Source: Caldifarciminota bacterium (GTDB lineage: Bacteria; Hydrothermota; Hydrothermia; UBA1063; CAJXJZ01). From it: a DNA stretch of 5,701 bases. A model generated the notes under the pieces. That model saw only the letters and a program-made list of their open reading frames with translations, did not search any database and was not told the DNA's origin. Shown piece by piece: positions 1-4,758 of this stretch. Numbering within the stretch: position 1 is the first letter of the stretch; each line of letters begins with the position of its first letter. The translations under genes and the position numbers were made by a program. The stretch spans positions 1 through 5,701 of the forward strand of contig JALVLE010000063.1 in NCBI GenBank assembly GCA_027033555.1, in the 5' to 3' direction.

Positions 1-595
1 GCTTATCTGGGCTATTTTAAAGCGGGAAGTACCCTCTGGTGGGCTGCCCATGGACGTTGGGGCTCTTGTCCAAAATGTGGGGACAACTGTAGCAATTTAT
101 GAAGCGGTAAGGTTTAGAAAACCTCTTACTGAAAGGGTTCTTACTCTATCAGGCGATTTGCCCGTCAAAAAGGGCAATTATCTGGTTAGGCTGGGCACCT
201 TGTTTAAAGATGTTATAGAAATGACAGGCGGGCTTTCTGGAGAACCATACCGGGTGATTATGGGTGGGCCTATGATGGGTATAGCACAACATTCACTTGA
301 AGTTCCTGTAATAAAAGGAACAAGTGGCATTCTCGTATTCTCCAAAGAAAATACTCACTATCAGGAGCCATATCCATGTATTAGGTGTTCTCGTTGTGTA
401 GATGTTTGTCCTATGAGGCTTATGCCACTTATGCTTGTTGATTTCATAAAGGCCAAAAGATTTGAAGACGCAAAGAAAATAGGTCTTCTTGATTGCATTG
501 AGTGTGGCTCATGTGCCTATATATGTCCTTCTCATATAAGGCATGTACAGTTAATTAAATATGGGAAACAAGAACTCAGGAGGCTAAAGAAATGA
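1..595 (+). CDS. rnfC: RnfC, electron transport complex subunit C (C-terminal part, 5' truncated)
   Basis: RnfC is the peripheral subunit of the Rnf complex that carries the NADH/FMN site and passes electrons through iron-sulfur clusters. The frame is open from base 2, so the ATG at 50 is internal; 197 complete codons are visible, and most of the 51K-like nucleotide-binding domain lies upstream of the window. Seen: the family-typical stretch VGALVQNVGTTVAIYEA, an SLBB-like beta-grasp region (about visible residues 50-110, with MGGPMMG), then two [4Fe-4S] motifs, CIRCSRCVDVCP (C126, C129, C132, C136) and CIECGSCAYICP (C165, C168, C171, C175). The protein ends 22 residues after the second motif, as in short RnfC proteins without the long repeat-rich tail of enterobacterial RsxC. 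The stop overlaps the rnfD start in ATGA. Identification is firm; only the N-terminus is unknown. Confidence 0.95.
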   Translation, partial: LIWAILKREVPSGGLPMDVGALVQNVGTTVAIYEAVRFRKPLTERVLTLSGDLPVKKGNYLVRLGTLFKDVIEMTGGLSGEPYRVIMGGPMMGIAQHSLEVPVIKGTSGILVFSKENTHYQEPYPCIRCSRCVDVCPMRLMPLMLVDFIKAKRFEDAKKIGLLDCIECGSCAYICPSHIRHVQLIKYGKQELRRLKK

Positions 596-1557
596 GCGAA
601 AAATTACTTGTAGTTTCAACTTCCCCTCATATTTTCACAAAAGAGGATGCGAGGAAGATAATGTGGAATACAGTATTATCTCTCTTACCTCCTGTGATTG
701 GTGCCATTTACTTTTTCGGGATCCGTGCCCTCTGGGTTATTCTGGTCTCGGTATTAAGTGCGGTCCTGGCAGAGGCCATATGGCTTTACATGAGAAGAAT
801 GCCACTTACTATGGCAATTGATGGTAGTCAGGTGATAACAGGTATTCTGCTTGCGCTTACTCTTCCTCCTACAATACCACTATGGATGGCCTCACTTGGA
901 GCAATTTTCGGTATAATCTTTGGTAAACAGGTTTTTGGCGGGATCGGACAGAATATATTTAATCCTGCGCTTATAGGAAGAGCCTTCCTAATGGCAGCAT
1001 TCCCTGTTGAGCTCACTACATGGGTGGCACCAGTGCCAGGTTTTCACTTACATGTAGATGCTGTAACCACTGCAACACCTCTTGCTCTTATGAAGTTTTC
1101 TCATCAGATGACTCCTTATGGTAAGCTTTTCTGGGGTAATGTGGCGGGTTCATTGGGGGAGACATCAGTATTTCTCATTCTAATTGGTTTTGTGTTCCTT
1201 GTCGCTAAAAAATACATAGACTGGAGAGAGTCATTTTCTTATGTAGCTACTGTATTCGTACTTGGAGGTATCTTCTGGTTAATAAACCCTGCAAAATATC
1301 CTGACCCCGTATTCCATATTCTCTCAGGTGGGCTCATGCTGGGAGCAGTTTACATGATTACAGATATGGTTACAAGTCCTGTTACAGTTAAAGGCCGGAT
1401 TATTTATGGAATAGGAGCCGGGATCCTGGTGGTGCTTATAAGATTGTTTGGTGGTTTCCCGGAGGGAGTAATGTATTCAATATTGCTTATGAATATGGCG
1501 CGGCCATGGATTGATAGACTTACTATAAGAAGAAAATTTGGGGAGGTCAGAAAATGA
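592..1557 (+). CDS. rnfD: RnfD, membrane flavoprotein subunit D
   Basis: RnfD (NqrB/RnfD family) is an integral membrane subunit that carries covalently bound FMN and is part of the electron and ion path of Rnf. The 321-residue product is of normal length. Seen: the N-terminal SPHI motif (residues 11-14), many hydrophobic segments (for example about 27-44, 47-66, 81-110 and several after 185), the family block GGIGQNIFNPALIGRA (116-131), and the flavinylation motif DAVTTATPLA with T162 as the expected FMN-bearing threonine. The C-terminal part has TDMVTSPVT and the LLMNMARPWID block typical of the family. The motif reads TTAT rather than the SGAT of RnfG and NqrB/C; RnfD proteins are known to vary here. 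The start at 592 has AGGAGG at 578-583 and overlaps the rnfC stop by 4 bases, so translation is probably coupled. Confidence 0.96.
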   Translation: MSEKLLVVSTSPHIFTKEDARKIMWNTVLSLLPPVIGAIYFFGIRALWVILVSVLSAVLAEAIWLYMRRMPLTMAIDGSQVITGILLALTLPPTIPLWMASLGAIFGIIFGKQVFGGIGQNIFNPALIGRAFLMAAFPVELTTWVAPVPGFHLHVDAVTTATPLALMKFSHQMTPYGKLFWGNVAGSLGETSVFLILIGFVFLVAKKYIDWRESFSYVATVFVLGGIFWLINPAKYPDPVFHILSGGLMLGAVYMITDMVTSPVTVKGRIIYGIGAGILVVLIRLFGGFPEGVMYSILLMNMARPWIDRLTIRRKFGEVRK

Positions 1558-2105
1558 AGCTCGGTGTTAAAATGGTTCTTGTTTTGATGACAATTGCCCT
1601 TGTAAGTGGCCTTCTGCTTTCCTATACCTATGAGGCCACCAAACAAGACATAAAAAGGAACAAAGAAATAGAAAAAGAAAAAGCCATTAAAGAGGTTATA
1701 AAGGGCACAGAGAAGTTCACCGAGAAACAGATTGATGCTAAAAATTACCTTTTATTTGCTTACGATGAGAATGGGAATCTGATAGGATATGCCATGCTAA
1801 CGGAAGGGGCGGGATTTCAGGGACCTATAAAGCTTATGATAGGATTTGATACGACTCTATCTAAAATAACAGGTATAGAAGTGCTGGAGAATGTGGAAAC
1901 CCCAGGTCTTGGAAACAGAATAACTGAGAAATGGTTTAAAGAGCAGTTTAGGGGTAAATTGACACCAATCGGCTATGTAAAAGGTAAAAAACCAGAAGAC
2001 CCTCATAATATCCAGGCTATTTCAGGAGCTACTATTTCTTCAAGATCTGTGGTAAAAATTGTGAATGATGCATGGAAACTTGCAAAAAAGGAGCTTAAGA
2101 AATGA
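1554..2105 (+). CDS. rnfG: RnfG, covalent-FMN subunit G
   Basis: RnfG (NqrC/RnfG family) is anchored by one N-terminal helix, with an extracytoplasmic FMN-binding domain, and hands electrons on within the Rnf complex. The product has 183 residues, near the usual length. Seen: a hydrophobic segment at about residues 5-25, a charged lysine/glutamate-rich stretch at about 32-50, the conserved block VLENVETPGLGNRI, and the flavin attachment motif SGAT (S157-G158-A159-T160), in which T160 is the predicted site of the phosphoester-linked FMN. Flavinylation normally needs an ApbE-type FMN transferase, which is not in this window. The start has GGGAGG at 1541-1546 and overlaps the rnfD stop in ATGA; the end overlaps rnfE in the same way. 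Confidence 0.95.
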   Translation: MKLGVKMVLVLMTIALVSGLLLSYTYEATKQDIKRNKEIEKEKAIKEVIKGTEKFTEKQIDAKNYLLFAYDENGNLIGYAMLTEGAGFQGPIKLMIGFDTTLSKITGIEVLENVETPGLGNRITEKWFKEQFRGKLTPIGYVKGKKPEDPHNIQAISGATISSRSVVKIVNDAWKLAKKELKK

Positions 2106-2710
2106 AAAAGCGTTCCTTATTTTATGAGTTTAAAAAAGGTCTTGTTGCAGAAAACCCGGTACTTGTTATGCTTCTTGGTCTCTGTTCTACCCTTGCAGTT
2201 TCCAACAAAGCTATTAATTCGCTTTCTATGGCTCTTGCTGTTTTCTTTGTGTTATTTTTCTCCTCGCTTATCATTGGAATTATCAAAAACATTATCCCGG
2301 ACCAGGTCAGAATTCCATCTTTCATTCTCGTTATCGCCACTTTTGTGACGCTTGCTGATCTTTTCATGAAGGCTAAGTTCCCTTCAATTTCAAAGGCTCT
2401 TGGACCTTATATTCCTCTTATAGTAGTAAACTGCATAATTCTGGGAAGACAGGAGGCGTTTGTGTCCAAGAATCCACTTCCTGCTTCTTTGATGGATGCA
2501 ATAGGCATGAGCCTTGGGTATCTCTGGGTAATAGTATTGCTCGGAATGGTAAGAGAATTACTCGGTTTCGGCACGATTTTTGGAGTAAAAATACTGGGTT
2601 CATGGTTTAAACCATGGCTTGTCATGGTCCTCCCCCCTGGCTCATTTATCACTCTTGGAACCTTTGTTGGTATTCTTAACTGGTTGCGTTCAAAGGGAGG
2701 TAAAGCATGA
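2102..2710 (+). CDS. rnfE: RnfE, integral membrane subunit E
   Basis: RnfE (NqrD/RnfE family) pairs with RnfA to form the membrane core of the complex. The product has 202 residues and about six hydrophobic segments. Seen: GLCSTLAVSNKA near the N-terminus (C28) and VNCIILGRQEAFVSKNP (C111). By homology with NqrD/NqrE and solved Rnf structures, these half-membrane loop cysteines help hold the [2Fe-2S] cluster shared with RnfA. RELLGFG and LPPGSF, also family blocks, lie in the C-terminal half. RnfE and RnfA are distant paralogues with inverted topology, which explains the repeated GLC and NCI motifs. The start is preceded by AAGGAG (2088-2093) and overlaps rnfG by 4 bases. A 16-base perfect palindrome at 2601-2616 lies within the gene, in a stretch encoding WFKPW. 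Confidence 0.95.
   Translation: MKKRSLFYEFKKGLVAENPVLVMLLGLCSTLAVSNKAINSLSMALAVFFVLFFSSLIIGIIKNIIPDQVRIPSFILVIATFVTLADLFMKAKFPSISKALGPYIPLIVVNCIILGRQEAFVSKNPLPASLMDAIGMSLGYLWVIVLLGMVRELLGFGTIFGVKILGSWFKPWLVMVLPPGSFITLGTFVGILNWLRSKGGKA
2601..2616 (+). repeat. 16-bp perfect palindrome inside rnfE
   Basis: CATGGTTTAAACCATG is its own reverse complement with no central gap. The flanking bases (T at 2600, G at 2617) do not extend it. A further CATGG at 2623-2627 pairs with CCATG at 2612-2616 and gives an overlapping second small hairpin. The palindrome lies in codons for W168-F-K-P-W172 of RnfE. No regulator site is recognised, and chance is possible. Confidence 0.55.
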
Positions 2711-3291
2711 TAGAGAAAGCGCTTATAATATTCCTGGCTGCTACATTGACCAATAATTTTGTTCTTACATATTTTCTGGGGTTGTGTCCATTTGTGGGAG
2801 TTTCCGAAAGAGCTTCATCGGCAATTGGTATGGGATTTGCATCTACATTTGTTATGACGATGACCGCTGTTATAGCGTGGATTATGGACTGGCTGGTTCT
2901 CAGGCCCCTGCACCTTGAATTTTTGCAAACAGCTGTGTTCATTTTGGTTATTGCTTCACTTGTTCAGTTTGTTGAGATGTTTATTAAGAAAACATCAAAA
3001 GAATTGTATAAAGCCCTTGGAATCTATCTTCCACTCATTACTACCAACTGTATTGTTCTTGGACTGGCTCTTATTGGTTCAATGAAAAATTACAACCTTC
3101 TGGAAAATATAATGCTTGGATTTGGCGCGGGTATAGGGTTCACACTGGCACTTGTTCTTATAGCAGGCATCAGAGAAGAGCTGGAATTTAGAAATGTGCC
3201 TGAGCCATTGAAGGGCGCAGGAATTACTTTAATAGTAGTTGGCCTGATGGCACTTGCATTTATGGGATTTTCCGGGATGGTAACCTTATAG
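2707..3291 (+). CDS. rnfA: RnfA, integral membrane subunit A
   Basis: RnfA (NqrE/RnfA family) forms the membrane core with RnfE and takes part in electron transfer across the membrane. The product has 194 residues, almost exactly the family length. Seen: TNNFVLTYFLGLCPFVGVS at residues 15-33 (C27), ITTNCIVLG (C115), and the C-terminal blocks IREELEFRNVPEPLKG and GLMALAFMGFSG, which are highly characteristic of RnfA. C27 and C115 are the expected RnfA ligands of the [2Fe-2S] cluster it shares with RnfE. About six hydrophobic segments are visible. The start has GGGAGG at 2695-2700 and overlaps the rnfE stop in ATGA. The TAG stop at 3289-3291 is the first in the operon not to overlap the next start. 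Confidence 0.97.
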   Translation: MIEKALIIFLAATLTNNFVLTYFLGLCPFVGVSERASSAIGMGFASTFVMTMTAVIAWIMDWLVLRPLHLEFLQTAVFILVIASLVQFVEMFIKKTSKELYKALGIYLPLITTNCIVLGLALIGSMKNYNLLENIMLGFGAGIGFTLALVLIAGIREELEFRNVPEPLKGAGITLIVVGLMALAFMGFSGMVTL

Positions 3292-3299
3292 GAGGAAAG
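3290..3299 (+). promoter_or_regulatory. Strong ribosome binding site for rnfB
   Basis: AGGAGGAAAG begins within the rnfA stop codon and sits 6 bases before the rnfB ATG at 3302 (counted from the end of GGAGG and the next A). It is one of the strongest Shine-Dalgarno matches here. It marks the one junction among the six rnf genes where stop and start do not overlap, so rnfB probably initiates more independently than the genes before it. Confidence 0.75.
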
Positions 3300-3301
3300 G
3301 G

Positions 3302-4129
3302 ATGAATACAATACTACTTTCAGTAATTATAATGGCTGGATTGGGCCTGTTTTTCGCTCTTTTCCTTCTTGTGTCTTACAAAAAACTCTCAGTGGAAGAG
3401 GATCCGAGAGTCAAAAAGATAGAAGAAATTCTCCCTGGAGCCAACTGTGGAGCCTGTGGGTATCCGGGATGCGCGGCTTATGCAGAGGCTATTGTGCTTG
3501 AGGGAGCACCTATTAATAAGTGTGCCCCTGGCGGAGCTGAAGTGGTTTCCATTATAGGGAAGATTATGGGAGTTGAGGCAGAAGCAAAGGCGACCCCCGT
3601 GGCCCATCTCATGTGTCAGGGCTCGCCGGATGTGGCTGTTCAAAGAAGTATTTATATAGGAGAGTCTTCATGTAGAATTGCAGACTTTACCACTAAAGGA
3701 GATAAAGCGTGTACTTATGGGTGTCTTGGACTTGGTGACTGTGTTAGGGTTTGTCCATTTAATGCAATGTACATGGGAGAGGATAATCTGCCTAAAATTA
3801 TTGAAGAGAACTGTACGGGATGTGGATTGTGTGTTGAGGAGTGTCCAAGAGATATTCTGGCACTTGTACCCCGCGACCAGAAAACCTTTGTTGCCTGTGT
3901 AAACAAAGATAAGGGTGCTATATCACGAAAAGTTTGCAAAGTTTCCTGTATTGCTTGCGGTCTTTGTGTGAAAAAAGCACCTGCAGGATCAATGGTTCTA
4001 AAGGATAACCTTGCTGTGATTCTTGATTACAAACAGGTGGATACCAGAGCGCAGGAAGTTTATGAGGTGTGTCCTACCAAAGCAATAGAACTTAAAGGAG
4101 AGTTTGCAAAAGTGGAAAAAGATGGCTGA
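3302..4129 (+). CDS. rnfB: RnfB, multi-cluster ferredoxin-like subunit B
   Basis: RnfB is the subunit that exchanges electrons with cytosolic ferredoxin. Domains in order of the 275 residues: a membrane anchor (about 4-25); a PF04060-type Fe-S domain, CGACGYPGC plus a distal cysteine (C49, C52, C57, C74); a complete 2x[4Fe-4S] module, CTYGCLGLGDCVRVCP (C137, C141, C147, C151) and CTGCGLCVEECP (C171, C174, C177, C181); then a second ferredoxin-like module, KVCKVSCIACGLC (C212, C216, C219, C222) and EVCPTKAI (C257). In this last module the usual CP cysteine is A226, and residues 223-256 contain no cysteine, so only one cluster (C216, C219, C222, C257) seems possible where two are common. C105, C124 and C199 lie outside the motifs. 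The length fits the long RnfB form of anaerobes. rnfB follows rnfA by 10 bases and overlaps the next gene by 8. Confidence 0.96.
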   Translation: MNTILLSVIIMAGLGLFFALFLLVSYKKLSVEEDPRVKKIEEILPGANCGACGYPGCAAYAEAIVLEGAPINKCAPGGAEVVSIIGKIMGVEAEAKATPVAHLMCQGSPDVAVQRSIYIGESSCRIADFTTKGDKACTYGCLGLGDCVRVCPFNAMYMGEDNLPKIIEENCTGCGLCVEECPRDILALVPRDQKTFVACVNKDKGAISRKVCKVSCIACGLCVKKAPAGSMVLKDNLAVILDYKQVDTRAQEVYEVCPTKAIELKGEFAKVEKDG

Positions 4130-4523
4130 ATCCAGAGGTATTGTCAAAGAGATTTTAGACGGGAAAGTCGTTGTATCAATAAGTAAAGGGGGCTGTCATT
4201 CATGCCCCCTTTCACAATTGTGCAGCGTGAATGACATTGAGGAGGTTGAGGCAATCGCTGACGAGCCCCTTAATAAAGGCGATGTAGTTGTACTTCATAA
4301 AAGTGAAGGCTTTTTGATACTGTTTTCATTTGTGCTTTTTATTGTTCCCCTCATAATACTTGTAATTACTTATGCCCTTCTGGGTGATAGTTTTACACAG
4401 GGTGTTAGAATTTTAATAGCACTGGGTGTAATGGGTATTTATTTTCTGGCTCTGGGTATAATAGAAAAGAAGTTTAAGGAGAGATACATTTTGCCTCATG
4501 CAAGAAAAGTGGAAACATTTTAG
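4122..4523 (+). CDS. rseC: RseC/MucC-family membrane protein, probable Rnf accessory factor
   Basis: This small protein (133 residues) matches the RseC/MucC family. An N-terminal beta-rich soluble region contains a cysteine motif C-x2-C-x5-C (C25, C28, C34), and two membrane helices follow (about 64-87 and 95-114), ending in a short basic tail. In Escherichia coli, RseC is linked to the Rsx (Rnf) system that reduces SoxR; elsewhere RseC-like genes lie in rnf operons, which points to a role in assembly or cluster handling. That role is inferred here. The start is uncertain. ATG 4122 gives the family-typical MxESRGIV beginning and overlaps rnfB by 8 bases, with only a weak GTGGA (4112-4116) before it. 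TTG 4104 would add six residues, but the AAAGGAG at 4094-4100 is only 3 bases away from it. Coupling to rnfB translation is likely. Confidence 0.82.
   Translation: MAESRGIVKEILDGKVVVSISKGGCHSCPLSQLCSVNDIEEVEAIADEPLNKGDVVVLHKSEGFLILFSFVLFIVPLIILVITYALLGDSFTQGVRILIALGVMGIYFLALGIIEKKFKERYILPHARKVETF
4185..4212 (+). repeat. 9-bp perfect inverted repeat inside the RseC-family gene
   Basis: AAAGGGGGC (4185-4193) and GCCCCCTTT (4204-4212) are exact reverse complements around a 10-base loop, TGTCATTCAT. The stem holds six G-C pairs in an A+T-leaning region and would form a stable RNA hairpin 56 bases after the rnfB stop. It encodes the start of the cysteine motif (KGGCHSCPLS), so it may partly reflect coding constraint. 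The U-run is only the three T of the stem, then CACAATTG, so it is a poor intrinsic terminator. It might act as a pause, attenuation or mRNA-processing site between rnfB and the rest of this gene. Confidence 0.6.
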
Positions 4524-4695
4524 ATATGTCATAAAAACTTAAAATCAAAAACCCCTAAGGTAACCCCTGAAAATATAATGCTTTCCGGATTTAGAAAGGT
4601 AAGGGATGAAATAAAAGGTTTTATTATAGAAGCTTTTTGCAAAATATTTAGAGAGGTATAGTTCCCTAAGAAGAAGTCCTCCCCTCATATTTTAA
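4524..4695. other. Intergenic spacer, no gene or clear terminator seen
   Basis: This A+T-rich stretch follows the RseC-family stop. I see no RNA gene, no conserved riboswitch core and no GC-rich hairpin with a T-run. What it holds: an A-rich run (about 4532-4551); a short direct repeat AACCCCT at 4550-4556 and 4562-4568; a 5-bp stem CTTTC/GAAAG (4581-4585/4594-4598); an A+T-only inverted repeat AATAAAA/TTTTATT (4610-4616/4619-4625) with a 2-base spacer; and the palindrome TTTTGCAAAA (4635-4644). None is convincing as a terminator. A 27-codon frame at 4578-4661 lacks a ribosome binding site. Confidence 0.55.
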
Positions 4696-4724
4696 TTGAT
4701 TGACTTTTAATGAAGAGTTATAAT
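4696..4724 (+). promoter_or_regulatory. Predicted sigma70-type promoter for dxs
   Basis: The -35 box TTGATT (4696-4701) is separated by exactly 17 bases from a perfect -10 box TATAAT (4719-4724). A start of transcription near 4731 would give a leader of about 28 bases holding the dxs ribosome binding site, so there is no room for a riboswitch. An overlapping TTGACT at 4700-4705 is a better -35 match but leaves only a 13-base spacer. The promoter implies that dxs can be transcribed apart from the rnf operon. Confidence 0.65.
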
Positions 4725-4742
4725 AAAAACTACTTAATACCT

Positions 4743-4752
4743 AAAAGGAGAG
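4743..4752 (+). promoter_or_regulatory. Ribosome binding site that fixes the dxs start
   Basis: AAAAGGAGAG contains AAGGAG (4745-4750), 8 bases before ATG 4759. An earlier ATG at 4755 is in another frame and meets a stop after nine codons, so 4759 is the true start. Confidence 0.8.
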
Positions 4753-4758
4753 TGATGT

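Noticed and set aside
50..595. ATG at 50 as a gene start
   Set aside because: The same frame is open and clearly RnfC-like upstream to base 2 (VPSGGLP before this Met), so it is an internal methionine of a truncated gene.
4104..4523. TTG at 4104 as start of the RseC-family gene
   Set aside because: The Shine-Dalgarno AAAGGAG lies only 3 bases before it and the extra residues (MQKWKK) are not family-like; ATG 4122 is preferred, though not proven.
4574..4579. A second TATAAT in the spacer
   Set aside because: The sequence 17 bases upstream is ACCCCT, with no -35 likeness, and no gene follows directly.
4610..4625. AATAAAA/TTTTATT inverted repeat as an intrinsic terminator of the rnf operon
   Set aside because: The stem is all A-T, the loop is 2 bases, and no T-run follows.
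4623..4651. Minus-strand promoter with TATAAT (4628-4623)
   Set aside because: The -35 position reads CTAAAT, and no minus-strand gene follows it.
4578..4661. 27-codon reading frame in the intergenic region (MLSGFRKV start), faintly like the N-terminus of MscL
   Set aside because: It has no Shine-Dalgarno, is very short, and the likeness to MscL needs a gap of several residues. Chance is the better explanation.
4700..4724. TTGACT (4700-4705) as the -35 box of the dxs promoter
   Set aside because: The spacer to TATAAT would be 13 bases, too short for sigma70; TTGATT at 4696 gives 17.
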